Positions 1 through 8,143 of a stretch of DNA of 21,026 nt are shown one piece after another (the stretch's first letter is position 1; every line of letters starts with the position of its first letter). Source of the stretch: SKVR01 sp964589855 (lineage in GTDB: Bacteria > Bacteroidota > Bacteroidia > Bacteroidales > UBA7960); assembly GCA_964589855.1 (NCBI GenBank), contig CAZPVB010000051.1, positions 1-21,026 of the forward strand, given 5' to 3'. The translations under genes and the position numbers were made by a program. The notes below the pieces were generated by a model that was given only the letters and a program-made list of their open reading frames with translations, did not search any database and was not told where the DNA came from.

Positions 1-40
1 TAGCCATAGTTTTTTTTGATTTATTTTTTGTACCAAACAT
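1..40 (-). CDS. 5' end of a minus-strand gene running off the window, possibly bactofilin
   Basis: An ATG at 40-38 on the minus strand opens a frame with no stop to the edge, reading MFGTKNKSKKTMA (13 codons). A short basic start of the form MFxxKxK is common in bactofilins (polymer-forming cytoskeletal proteins) of Bacteroidota, and from memory bactofilin genes often lie beside porW/sprE in this phylum. The identification rests on those two points only. The frame is seen directly; the product is inference, and a different basic-start protein is possible. Confidence 0.35.
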   Translation of the reverse strand, partial: MFGTKNKSKKTMA

Positions 41-416
41 TTTTTGATTTTATTCTATTAAAGGTAATACAATAATCATTTTTGTCAACCTGTAAACCCC
101 AAAAATTCAAATACCAGGCAGATAAAGATAATTTATATTGAAAAAAAAACAGGATTACAGGGCACATAAAGCATATCAAAGACAAGCATTACAATATAAC
201 CACCTCATCGACGCATCAGACAACTGCTTATCAGTGTTTGTAAATCCTTGATTTTGCGCAAAAGTAAAAATAAAAAAGAATCTGTTGAGAATTGTCGTTG
301 ATAAAAAAACAAAAAAGCGAAAATCAGGTTGATCAGTTTTCAAATGTAATCATTAAGATTTTCTTCCTGAAAAAAACCTGATTTCTAACCATTCGGCAAG
401 AGGGTGCATTGTTGAT
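41..416. other. Intergenic region between the left-edge gene and porW/sprE
   Basis: This 376-bp AT-rich stretch holds no convincing ORF and no RNA gene that I can see. It should contain the promoter of the left-edge gene. The only structure I can support is the inverted repeat 321-330/375-384, described separately as a candidate terminator for porW/sprE. No clean TAnnTTTG element was found close to the ATG at 40. Confidence 0.5.
304..384 (-). terminator. Candidate intrinsic terminator of porW/sprE
   Basis: AAATCAGGTT at 321-330 and AACCTGATTT at 375-384 form a perfect 10-bp inverted repeat. On the minus strand the stem is followed by a few bases and then T-rich sequence (318-304). It begins 32 bp past the porW/sprE stop. 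The 44-nt loop is long for a classical terminator, so this is a reasonable but not strong call. Confidence 0.4.
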
Positions 417-3053
417 TCAGAACTGATAAGCAATCTGGTAAAAATCAAGGTAATCCTCAAGTTTACGTTCCTGGTAAAAAACCGGATAGTTTTCTACAGA
501 AATAGCAAAAGTGATAAACTGCGTTGTATCATATTCCTTTTGAGAAAGATCTTCATTTAGTTTATTGCCATAATCCATTGCCTGCATGGCGTCAGGAAAA
601 TTAGTAACAGTAAGTAACTGGCGACCTTGTTCAAAAAAGAGTGTACTCATATTGAGCGTTTTCTCTTCAAATGTTTCCTTATTGAATACATCAACATCGT
701 TTCTGAGTTGCCTTACAGATGTGTTTTCTGTATCTACCATTATTACAAAGAAATGAACAGCATCAGGGTTTTGCGAAAAGACAGAATTTGCCAGAATATT
801 CTGATCATCCATATTAGGTTCATCTACTTCACCCATTTGCATTTCATCCTCGAAATCAACCAGTCCTCCGCCTTCACCCAAAAAAGCAATCAGGTTATTG
901 GCGGGTTCGTAAACTCTTGTATCGGGGTAATTTTCAGTAATTGTGGTAAGTTGATCAATAAATTGACTTTTTTGGGCAGTTTTAGAAATGTTCAATGCTT
1001 TTAAGAAAGAGAATTGTGCTTCCTGTTCTCTGGAAAGTTCCATAGTATCGCTTTGTTTTGTTAGCTCCAGGGACTTGTCATAATCCTGTCTCATATATGC
1101 TTCGTAGGCTTGCTGATAAAGATATTTGGCCTGATTTTGGCGATCCCGGATTTTTTCGGCATAATCAGGATCAGATAAAATGCGGGCAAAATCAGTGTCA
1201 GGAAAATTGGTTAAAATATATTCTTTATAAACATTTGCCTGTGATCTCTTATTCTCCTGATTAAAAATAGAATATAAGAAGTAGGCACTATAGAGTACGT
1301 TTTCATTTTCGGGGAATCTTTCAATCAACGACCGGAAGTTTTCAACAGCAGAGGGCATATCGAGCATCCGGTCTTTAAAAAGCAAAGCCATATTGTAGTA
1401 AGCCAGTGCAATTTTATCATTGGAGGCATCTAAGTCTTCCTGGGTGAAAGGCAGGTTCTGCATTAAAACAGAGCGGGTAACGTTGCCAGCCTGAATAGTA
1501 GAATCTTCTTCCATTTCAAATCCTTCCATCTCGCCAAAGGCTATTACTTGTTTGTTGCTGATTCTCCAGAGGTCTTCCAGTTTTCTTTCGCCCCATTTGG
1601 CATAAAACTCATTTTTTCCGAAACTGATAGAAGAGGGATTGTAAAAGTACCAGCTGGCATCCTGCCCCTGTTGTGACCTACCCCTGCCCTGTCGGGCTAA
1701 TTCCTGCCGCATGCGTGCCCTTTCCTGTTCCTTCTCTTTCTCGAGTCTTTCTTCTTCTTTCAAATCTTCAATAATTTGATCCAAAACCCTGTTTCTTTCT
1801 GCATCATTCATTGCGGCAATTTTTTGCAGAGAATCTTCCTCAGCAATTGTTCTCTGGTAAACAGAGAGTTCTTTTAAAAGAAAACTTTTTTGAGCAGCAT
1901 CTTTGTAATCAGGGTATTCTGTAGACAAGTAAACCATAGTACTGTCATACAATTCGGCCGCTTTCAGATAATCTTTATTCTGATGATATATTTCTCCAAG
2001 TCTTAAAAAAGTAACTCCTTTTTGTGAGCGGTTGTCTTTGTAATTTTCCAGGGAGAGATGATAATATTCAATGGCTTTTTCTTCATTTTTTTGCCTCATT
2101 GAGAATTGCGCAAGTGCATAGTATATTTGATCTTTAAAATCATTGTTCTTGCTATCTTTAAGCATATTCTCCAATTCAGACAAAACAAACCGTCTATCGC
2201 CACTTTCGGTATCAAAAGCCATGGCCATATTGATTCTTGCCTGAAAAGCCATTTGAAAATCAGGTGACAATTTCAGAACCCTGGCATAGGTTTTCTGGGC
2301 ATTGGCATAATCTTTTACCTGATGGTAAGATTGCGCCAATATAAAAGTAAGGCGTGTTTTTATTTTCGAACTCCGGGTATGATCAATGGCTTGCTGAAGA
2401 TGCGAAACAGCATTGGTATAAAGTTCTTGCTGGAGATAAATATCGGCAAAAACCATATGATAAAATGTCAGTGTTTCTTCATCAAGTTCACCTGCTTCTC
2501 TTTCTTCATCCAGTCTTTCCAGGGTTTGAACAGCCCTGTTGTAATTCTCCATACCAATATAGCACTTTGCAACCCAAACGACAGACTGATTTTTGAGAGA
2601 AGTTTCAAATTGCCTGATTACATATTCAAATGTAAGAATTGCAAGATTATAATCTCTTTTAAAGTAATGACTGCGTGCAATCAAAAAATAACTATCATCA
2701 ACCCATCGATTGTATTCTACACCTTTAATATTCATGCTGTGCTTTCTGATGGCAGTGCTTGCTTTCTGATAAGCAATATCCATCTGACCTGCTATCGATG
2801 ATGCCTGCTGCTCGCTGCCATATTGAAAAACACTTAAAACGGTTTCGTAGTTGTCTTCATGATTTTCAGCAAGAGAAGACAGACCTTGTCTGTAATTTTC
2901 ACGGGCATTAAAATAACCATTGTATTTTGTAGTTATGCTATGGAAATTGCGGTTTACAAAAGTGTTTTTCTGGGTAGAGCAACCGCCGGCCAGAAGTAAA
3001 ATAATTCCTAAAAGAATTATTCTGAACCTTAAAATTTGATTTATATCACTCAT
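417..3053 (-). CDS. porW: PorW/SprE-type TPR lipoprotein of the type IX secretion system
   Basis: Essential accessory lipoprotein of the T9SS and, in gliding species, of gliding motility (called SprE in flavobacteria, PorW in Porphyromonas). Start chosen at ATG 3053 (878 aa); a GTG six codons upstream (3071) is also open. From the ATG, a hydrophobic signal peptide ends in lipobox L-A-G-G-C (Cys25), followed by a conserved NTFVNRNFHSITTKYNGYFN stretch. TPR-like repeats fill roughly 115-380 and 545-690. A charged coiled-coil segment (about 429-457) precedes the family hallmark block around 467-500 (WYFYNP, FGKNEF, WGERKLED). The C-terminal domain (HFFVIMVD and onward) also matches the family. 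It is transcribed divergently from the M23 peptidase gene. A TAACTTTG box lies 37 bp upstream. Full family length, no sign of damage. Confidence 0.9.
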   Translation of the reverse strand: MSDINQILRFRIILLGIILLLAGGCSTQKNTFVNRNFHSITTKYNGYFNARENYRQGLSSLAENHEDNYETVLSVFQYGSEQQASSIAGQMDIAYQKASTAIRKHSMNIKGVEYNRWVDDSYFLIARSHYFKRDYNLAILTFEYVIRQFETSLKNQSVVWVAKCYIGMENYNRAVQTLERLDEEREAGELDEETLTFYHMVFADIYLQQELYTNAVSHLQQAIDHTRSSKIKTRLTFILAQSYHQVKDYANAQKTYARVLKLSPDFQMAFQARINMAMAFDTESGDRRFVLSELENMLKDSKNNDFKDQIYYALAQFSMRQKNEEKAIEYYHLSLENYKDNRSQKGVTFLRLGEIYHQNKDYLKAAELYDSTMVYLSTEYPDYKDAAQKSFLLKELSVYQRTIAEEDSLQKIAAMNDAERNRVLDQIIEDLKEEERLEKEKEQERARMRQELARQGRGRSQQGQDASWYFYNPSSISFGKNEFYAKWGERKLEDLWRISNKQVIAFGEMEGFEMEEDSTIQAGNVTRSVLMQNLPFTQEDLDASNDKIALAYYNMALLFKDRMLDMPSAVENFRSLIERFPENENVLYSAYFLYSIFNQENKRSQANVYKEYILTNFPDTDFARILSDPDYAEKIRDRQNQAKYLYQQAYEAYMRQDYDKSLELTKQSDTMELSREQEAQFSFLKALNISKTAQKSQFIDQLTTITENYPDTRVYEPANNLIAFLGEGGGLVDFEDEMQMGEVDEPNMDDQNILANSVFSQNPDAVHFFVIMVDTENTSVRQLRNDVDVFNKETFEEKTLNMSTLFFEQGRQLLTVTNFPDAMQAMDYGNKLNEDLSQKEYDTTQFITFAISVENYPVFYQERKLEDYLDFYQIAYQF

Positions 3054-3089
3054 AGGTATATTCAAACGCACAAAAATAAAAGAGATTCA

Positions 3090-3116
3090 CAAAGTTATCC
3101 GAGAAAATTGAATCAA
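3090..3116 (-). promoter_or_regulatory. Candidate Bacteroidota-type promoter of porW/sprE
   Basis: TAACTTTG (3097-3090, minus) matches the -7 consensus TAnnTTTG exactly. TTG at 3116-3114 lies 16 nt upstream, slightly shorter than the usual 17-23 nt spacing to the -33 element. Transcription would begin near 3083, leaving about 30 nt before the ATG at 3053. Confidence 0.4.
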
Positions 3117-3157
3117 AAAAGCATCAGGTAAATTTATTTTCCATGATGATGCGCTCA

Positions 3158-3187
3158 TTCTATTCACAAAAATATCAGTGAATAGAA
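3158..3187. repeat. Perfect 10-bp inverted repeat, operator- or hairpin-like
   Basis: TTCTATTCAC (3158-3167) and GTGAATAGAA (3178-3187) are exact reverse complements around a 10-nt spacer. Neither strand has a T-run after it, so a terminator is unlikely. Further copies of the half-site core occur as ATTCAC at 3085-3090 and GTGAATA at 3202-3208, which fits a regulator site better than chance hairpins. No regulator is identified. Confidence 0.45.
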
Positions 3188-3468
3188 AAAAGCAATCGTA
3201 TGTGAATAACAAATTATTTACTGAATTATTTTATCTGTTCATAATTTGATTCATTCGTTCCTTGTTTTTCAAAGGGAGCGTTTGCTGTTAATACAATCAT
3301 GAAGATTTTTTCTATGTTATGAAAAAATAAGTATTTACCTATTTATGAACGGTATTGTCATGATCCGTTAGGTCAGATGGAAATTATTGATCGCAATATA
3401 CCTGTGAAAACATTTATTTTCCGATATTTGCAAATGAAACAATGGATGATTCCAGAATGAACAATCTT

Positions 3469-3496
3469 TTGACAACAAAATAAAACATACTATTAT
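3469..3496 (+). promoter_or_regulatory. Candidate promoter of the M23-dxr-rseP run
   Basis: TTGACA at 3469-3474 and TATTAT at 3491-3496 are separated by 16 bp, a near-perfect sigma-70-like pair. Read in Bacteroidota terms, TTTG at 3468-3471 lies 19 nt from TATTATCA, which keeps the TA but not the TTTG of the -7 box. A start near 3503 would give a leader of about 53 nt. Confidence 0.4.
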
Positions 3497-3555
3497 CAGT
3501 TTTCATTTGCTGATGATGATAAACACACACCAATTTTAAAAGAAAAGTAATCATA

Positions 3556-4437
3556 ATGCCCAGTAGCAAAAAAAACAACAGAGGATTTTTTTCAAAGCTT
3601 CATGATAAGTACCGGCTCGTTTTGATGAACGATGAAAATCTGGAAGAAAAAATTTCATTTCGCTTAACAAGGTTTAATGTCTTCGTTTTTTTTGGAGTAC
3701 TCGTAATTTTTCTTGTCGTTTTAACTACATATCTGATTGCTTTTACCCCCCTCAAAGAGTACATTCCCGGATATGCAGATTTCAATACAAGAAAGATATT
3801 GCGCGAACTCAATATTAAAGCCGATTCACTACAAACCGAATTACGCAGCAAGGATCTTTACATCCATAACATCAGGAACATAATAGAAGGGCGTGAGATA
3901 GTAGATTACATGCCTGATTCTATCAGAGACCAGAACTTTTTTGAGATATCAGAATTAAAACGATCCAGAGAGGATTCACTGCTGAGGGTTCAGTTTGAAA
4001 ACGAAGAAAATTCGCCAACAATTGAAAGTGAAGCCCCCATGGCAGAATTGCCCCAAAGATCTCTTTCGCAGTTTCTGTTTTTCACCCCTTTGCAGGGAAT
4101 CATTACCAACCATTACAATCCTGGAGAAAGACATTATGGAGTTGATATTGTTGCTGATGAGGGCGAACCTATTAAAGTTATACTTGATGGTACAGTAGTA
4201 TTTGCTACCTGGACCCTTGCCACAGGTTATACAATAGGTGTGCAACACGAGGGAAACCTTTTGTCGGTTTACAAACACAGCAGCAATTTGCTTAAAGAGG
4301 AGGGCAACTTCGTAAAAGCAGGCGAAGCAATTGCAGTTATAGGAGATACGGGCACTTTTTCTACCGGCACACATTTACACTTCGAACTTTGGTACAATGG
4401 CAACCCGGTAAATCCTGTTGACTACATTGTCTTTTAA
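3556..4437 (+). CDS. Membrane-anchored M23 (LytM) family peptidoglycan endopeptidase
   Basis: Zinc endopeptidase expected to cut peptide cross-links in periplasmic peptidoglycan. The 293-aa protein has a basic cytoplasmic N-terminus (1-40), one membrane segment (about 41-63), a charged linker likely to be partly coiled (about 75-150), and a C-terminal M23 domain (about 175-290). All catalytic motifs are present: H193xxxD197 (HYGVD) and H273xH275 (THLHFELW), with H241 (YKHSS) as the additional catalytic histidine. It should therefore be active, unlike degenerate EnvC/NlpD-type activators. The ATG start fits the membrane topology. It is divergent from porW/sprE and followed after 95 bp by dxr on the same strand. 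The cytoplasmic N-terminal tail could contact a cytoskeletal partner; that is inference. Confidence 0.88.
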   Translation: MPSSKKNNRGFFSKLHDKYRLVLMNDENLEEKISFRLTRFNVFVFFGVLVIFLVVLTTYLIAFTPLKEYIPGYADFNTRKILRELNIKADSLQTELRSKDLYIHNIRNIIEGREIVDYMPDSIRDQNFFEISELKRSREDSLLRVQFENEENSPTIESEAPMAELPQRSLSQFLFFTPLQGIITNHYNPGERHYGVDIVADEGEPIKVILDGTVVFATWTLATGYTIGVQHEGNLLSVYKHSSNLLKEEGNFVKAGEAIAVIGDTGTFSTGTHLHFELWYNGNPVNPVDYIVF

Positions 4438-4490
4438 AAATGAACTGGTGGGAAAACAAGGATCAACAATTTGAATGCAAAAGAAAAAAA

Positions 4491-4510
4491 TTACTTTTTT
4501 CGAAAAGTAA
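4491..4510 (+). repeat. Short perfect hairpin in the dxr leader
   Basis: TTACTTTT (4491-4498), loop TTCG (4499-4502), AAAAGTAA (4503-4510): an 8-bp perfect stem with a UUCG loop, ending 22 bp before the dxr GTG start. On the plus strand it is not followed by a T-run. On the minus strand T-rich sequence follows, but no minus-strand gene ends here. It may be a leader structure or a chance AT-rich palindrome. Confidence 0.35.
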
Positions 4511-4532
4511 GAAACAAATACAAAAGTAAAAA

Positions 4533-5717
4533 GTGAAAAAAAGAAGCATTGCAATACTCGGATCAACTGGTTCCATAGGCAAACAGACTCTGGAGGTAGT
4601 AAATGCAAATAGGGAGAACTTTTCTGTAGAAATACTTACTGCTCAAAACAATGCAGGATTGCTCATCCAACAAGCCATAGAATATCGTCCTAATGCTGTT
4701 GTGATAGGAAATGAACAACTATATGACAAAGTAAATGAGGCACTTGATCCTTATATGATAAAAGTGTTTTGCGGTGAAAGATCATTGGAGGAGGTGGTTG
4801 CATTTGACAATTTGGACATTGTAGTCACTGCAATGGTTGGATTTGCCGGACTAAAGCCCACACTAAAAGCAATGGAAGCAGGAAAGAATATTGCTTTGGC
4901 AAATAAGGAAACGCTTGTGGTGGCAGGCCATCTGATCACCCGGGCAGCAAAAACGTATGGTGTAAATATTTATCCTGTTGATTCTGAACATTCAGCTATT
5001 TTTCAATGCCTGACCGGTGAGTTTCACAATCCCCTTGAGTTGATCTATCTTACTGCCAGTGGCGGACCTTTCAGAGGTACAACCCGCGAGTATCTTAAAA
5101 ATGTAAAAAAAGAGGATGCCCTCAAACATCCTAACTGGGAAATGGGTTGTAAAATAACCATAGACTCAGCATCATTAATGAATAAAGGATTAGAAGTAAT
5201 TGAAGCAAAATGGTTATTTGGATTGCAGCCTGATCAAATAAAAGTTATCGTGCATCCACAATCCATCATACATTCACTTGTACAATTCAGGGATGGATCG
5301 ATGAAAGCCCAACTAGGCCTTCCAGACATGAAACTTCCTATACAATTTGCACTTGGTTATCCTAACAGAATAGAATCAGATTTTAAGAGATTCGATTTTC
5401 TTGAATACCCGGAGTTTACTTTTGAACAGCCGGATAAAAAAACCTTTAAAAATCTTGACCTGGCATACCAGGCCATGAAAAAAGACGGAAATATGCCTTG
5501 CATACTTAATGCTGCCAACGAAGTGGCAGTTTCTGCATTTCTAAAAGATCAGACTGGCTTTTTAGAAATGTCGGATACCATTGAAAAATGCATGGAACAG
5601 ATAAAATTTATCAAAGACCCTAACCTTGACCAATTATGTGAAACAGATAAAAAAACACGCAAACTGGCAAGAGATATTATATATGGCAAAGATAAATTTG
5701 CCCATACAAATTGTTAA
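4533..5717 (+). CDS. dxr: 1-deoxy-D-xylulose 5-phosphate reductoisomerase
   Basis: Converts DXP to 2-C-methyl-D-erythritol 4-phosphate with NADPH, the first committed step of the MEP isoprenoid pathway (cytoplasmic). The 394-aa length matches the family. NADPH-binding GSTGSIG lies at 10-16. The metal and substrate motifs are ANKETLV (123-129), PVDSEHSAIFQ with D150 and E152 as metal ligands, ASGGPFR (175-181), and IDSASLMNKGLE with N217, K218 and E221. Further family blocks are HPQSIIHSLV and LNAANEVAV. The start is GTG at 4533, which places GSTGSIG at the usual distance from the N-terminus. rseP follows 23 bp later; the dxr-rseP order recurs in many bacteria and suggests one transcript. Confidence 0.97.
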   Translation: MKKRSIAILGSTGSIGKQTLEVVNANRENFSVEILTAQNNAGLLIQQAIEYRPNAVVIGNEQLYDKVNEALDPYMIKVFCGERSLEEVVAFDNLDIVVTAMVGFAGLKPTLKAMEAGKNIALANKETLVVAGHLITRAAKTYGVNIYPVDSEHSAIFQCLTGEFHNPLELIYLTASGGPFRGTTREYLKNVKKEDALKHPNWEMGCKITIDSASLMNKGLEVIEAKWLFGLQPDQIKVIVHPQSIIHSLVQFRDGSMKAQLGLPDMKLPIQFALGYPNRIESDFKRFDFLEYPEFTFEQPDKKTFKNLDLAYQAMKKDGNMPCILNAANEVAVSAFLKDQTGFLEMSDTIEKCMEQIKFIKDPNLDQLCETDKKTRKLARDIIYGKDKFAHTNC

Positions 5718-5740
5718 TCGAATAAATACAAAAACAAATA

Positions 5741-7066
5741 ATGGAAATAGCAATTAAAGTCATTCAGTTTTTTCTCAGTTTATCCATTTTAGTTATCATT
5801 CATGAAATGGGGCATTACCTCGCAGCACGTTTTTTCAATACCCGTGTTGAAAAGTTTTACTTGTTCTTTAATCCCTGGTTCACTTTGTTTAAGAAAAAAA
5901 TCGGTGATACGGAATATGGGATGGGATGGTTGCCTCTCGGGGGATACGTTAAGATATCAGGTATGATTGATGAATCCATGGACAAAGAACAAATGAAACA
6001 ACCCGCCAAATCTTGGGAATTCAGGGCAAAGCCTTCCTGGCAAAGGTTGATCATCATGGTAGCAGGAGTGGTTTTCAACCTTATATTGGCAGTTCTTATT
6101 TACATATTTATGCTTTATTTTATCGGAGAAGAGTACCTGCCTGCAAAAAATGCCCAGTATGGCATTATAGCCGATGAAATGGCTCAGGATATTGGCATGC
6201 AGACAGGAGACAAAATACTGTATATCAACAATGAAGAAGTAAAGGATTTTATGGAGATACCCCGAAAATTTATTGTTGGGGATGTAAATACTGTTACCAT
6301 AGAAAGAAATGGCGAAACAAAAACCCTTGATGTACCTGAAGGTTTTTTCGCTGATCTGATATCTAACCGGGGGGATGGATTTATGAGCCTGCGGTTTCCT
6401 TTTATTGCCAACGGCTTTGTGGATGGATCGGTTGCAAAGCAAGCAGGAGTAAAGGAGGGAGACCATATTATTGGTATCAATGATACAGAAACATGGTCTT
6501 TTGAGGAATTTCGCCGGGAAATTTCCAATTATGCCGGACAGGAAATTGATTTGCATGTAATGCGCAACAATGAGAGGAAAACATTTACAGTAACACTTCC
6601 GGAGGACCAGGCAGTAATAGGTGTTTACATTAAACCCCTTGACGAACTATTTGACTTTGAGAAGCGTAATTATTCACTCGTTTCTGCCATACCCGCAGGA
6701 GCTTCCAAGGCCTGGACCACCACCACCAATTATATTCAGGAACTAAAACTGCTTTTCCGCCCCGAAGTGAAGGCAACTGAAAGTCTTGGGGGATTTATAA
6801 CCATTGGAAGTATTTTTTCACCTACCTGGGATTGGGTGCATTTCTGGACCATCACGGCATTTTTATCAATTATTCTTGCCATCATGAACATACTACCTAT
6901 TCCGGCACTCGACGGCGGACATGTAATGTTTCTCATATATGAAATGATAGTAGGAAAAAAACCTGGCGATAAATTTATGGAATATGCCCAAACTGTGGGT
7001 ATGATATTTTTACTGGCACTGATCCTTTTCGCCAATTTCAATGATGTTTTAAGGTTGTTTCAATAA
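5741..7066 (+). CDS. rseP: RIP metalloprotease RseP (site-2 protease, M50)
   Basis: Intramembrane zinc protease that cleaves membrane-spanning anti-sigma factors and remnant signal peptides. The 441-aa protein starts with a membrane segment carrying H21-E-M-G-H25, the zinc-binding HExxH. The second metal motif, PALDGGH with D391, lies in the penultimate membrane helix. Between them are GYVKISGM, typical of the family, and two PDZ-like regions (about 155-210 and 220-300; the latter with DGSVAKQAGVKEGDHI). It follows dxr by 23 bp and probably shares its transcript. No sigma/anti-sigma pair is present in the window, so its substrate is unknown here. Confidence 0.95.
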   Translation: MEIAIKVIQFFLSLSILVIIHEMGHYLAARFFNTRVEKFYLFFNPWFTLFKKKIGDTEYGMGWLPLGGYVKISGMIDESMDKEQMKQPAKSWEFRAKPSWQRLIIMVAGVVFNLILAVLIYIFMLYFIGEEYLPAKNAQYGIIADEMAQDIGMQTGDKILYINNEEVKDFMEIPRKFIVGDVNTVTIERNGETKTLDVPEGFFADLISNRGDGFMSLRFPFIANGFVDGSVAKQAGVKEGDHIIGINDTETWSFEEFRREISNYAGQEIDLHVMRNNERKTFTVTLPEDQAVIGVYIKPLDELFDFEKRNYSLVSAIPAGASKAWTTTTNYIQELKLLFRPEVKATESLGGFITIGSIFSPTWDWVHFWTITAFLSIILAIMNILPIPALDGGHVMFLIYEMIVGKKPGDKFMEYAQTVGMIFLLALILFANFNDVLRLFQ

Positions 7067-7150
7067 ACAAAAAGTCATCATTGATGATTGTAACCGGGAT
7101 CTTTCGGGTTGGAAACCGACATAAAACCGAAGAAAATTTAGTACATAAAA

Positions 7151-8089
7151 ATGCAGAAAGAAAATAAACCGGCTCCGGCAGATTGGTTTGTACTGATAGG
7201 ATTGGTGCTTACATGGGGTAGTTCATTTATACTTATAAAAAAGGGGCTGGTAGGGTTTAGCAGTGTACAGGTGGGTGCCTTGCGCGTCTCCATTTCCTTT
7301 TTGGCACTTTTACCCTTTGCTCTCAGGCGGCTGAGCAGGATCAGGATCAAAAATTTTCATCTTTTCATGATTGCCGGATTATTGGGCAATGCAATACCCG
7401 CATTTTTGTTCGCTACTGCGCAAACACGAATGGATAGTTATATGGCCGGCACCCTAAATTCGTTAACTCCGCTTTTCACCCTCGTATTTGGTATTTTGTT
7501 TTTCCAAAGGCGCACCCGCTGGATAAATATTACCGGCGTTTTGACAGGTTTTACGGGAGCTGCGGGTTTGTTGTACGCCGCCGGAGGAGGTATGCTGAAT
7601 ATAAACTTCACCCCTGCTATGCTTATCATACTGGCAACCATGTGTTATGCCATGCAGATGAATTTCATCAAAAACTACCTTACCGGATATGACCCCATCA
7701 CCATTGCCTCACTCGCATTTGTTTTCATTGGTGTTCCGGCAATCATCTTTCTGACTGTGCAAACCGATTTCGTTTACAGAATAATTCATATCCCCTCTGC
7801 ACTGGCTAGTTTGGGTTACATTACTATTTTATCGGTATTGGGTACTGCCCTGGCGGTAATCGCCAATTTCTGGATCATCAAACGCACATCTGCACTTTTT
7901 GCTTCCAGTGTAACCTACATGATGCCCATTGTATCTATCCTATGGGGAATTGTTGATGGCGAAATATTCAGGTTATCTTATTTGTTGTGGATACTGATCA
8001 TCATTGCAGGGGTTTACATGGCCAATCGCCCGGTAAGAAACACCTCGCTGGCAGGTAAACCAACTTATTCGTTTACGGGCAGGCAATAA
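7151..8089 (+). CDS. EamA/DMT-superfamily membrane transporter
   Basis: A 312-aa, highly hydrophobic protein with about ten membrane segments arranged as two five-helix EamA repeats (about 13-145 and 155-288). The first helix carries TWGSSFILIKKGL, typical of this family, and positively charged loops alternate with hydrophobic stretches. Members export or import amino acids, metabolites or nucleotide sugars across the inner membrane; the substrate cannot be read from sequence. It lies 84 bp after rseP on the same strand and is convergent with the arginine deiminase gene, with 54 bp between the stops and no clear terminator. The C-terminal 20 residues are polar and probably cytoplasmic. Confidence 0.87.
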   Translation: MQKENKPAPADWFVLIGLVLTWGSSFILIKKGLVGFSSVQVGALRVSISFLALLPFALRRLSRIRIKNFHLFMIAGLLGNAIPAFLFATAQTRMDSYMAGTLNSLTPLFTLVFGILFFQRRTRWINITGVLTGFTGAAGLLYAAGGGMLNINFTPAMLIILATMCYAMQMNFIKNYLTGYDPITIASLAFVFIGVPAIIFLTVQTDFVYRIIHIPSALASLGYITILSVLGTALAVIANFWIIKRTSALFASSVTYMMPIVSILWGIVDGEIFRLSYLLWILIIIAGVYMANRPVRNTSLAGKPTYSFTGRQ

Positions 8090-8143
8090 AGAAGTACGAA
8101 TATTTTCCTGTTTGATCCCTATATCTGAAGATGCAGAGAAAAA

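Larger units (their letters stand above)
3072..3555. other. Divergent promoter region between porW/sprE and the M23 peptidase gene
   Basis: A 484-bp AT-rich gap with candidate promoters at both ends (3090-3116 minus; 3469-3496 plus). Between them lie a perfect 10-bp inverted repeat (3158-3167/3178-3187), a smaller GCATCA/TGATGC pair (3121-3126/3147-3152) and scattered ATTCAC/GTGAAT half-sites. A 27-codon plus-strand frame (3377-3460) is the longest small ORF I noticed; it lacks coding character and is not called. Confidence 0.5.

Noticed and set aside
2322..2801. 159-codon plus-strand frame opposite porW/sprE
   Set aside because: Antisense shadow of a clearly coding TPR gene; its composition is Cys/Phe/Ile-rich nonsense with no family features.
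3377..3460. 27-codon plus-strand ORF (MEIIDRNIPVKTF...) between porW/sprE and the M23 gene
   Set aside because: Too short, no recognisable signal or motif, no clear ribosome binding site, and it lies in a gap already explained by two promoters.
5957..6556. 199-codon minus-strand frame opposite rseP
   Set aside because: Lies wholly within the conserved M50 protease gene on the other strand; no domain is recognisable in its translation.
7075..7087. Palindrome TCATCATTGATGA between rseP and the EamA gene as a terminator
   Set aside because: Only 5 bp of usable stem and no T-run; mentioned only as a possible relative of the 11594 palindrome.
8090..8143. Bidirectional terminator expected between the convergent EamA and arginine deiminase genes
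   Set aside because: I looked for a hairpin in this 54-bp gap and found no convincing stem or T-run.
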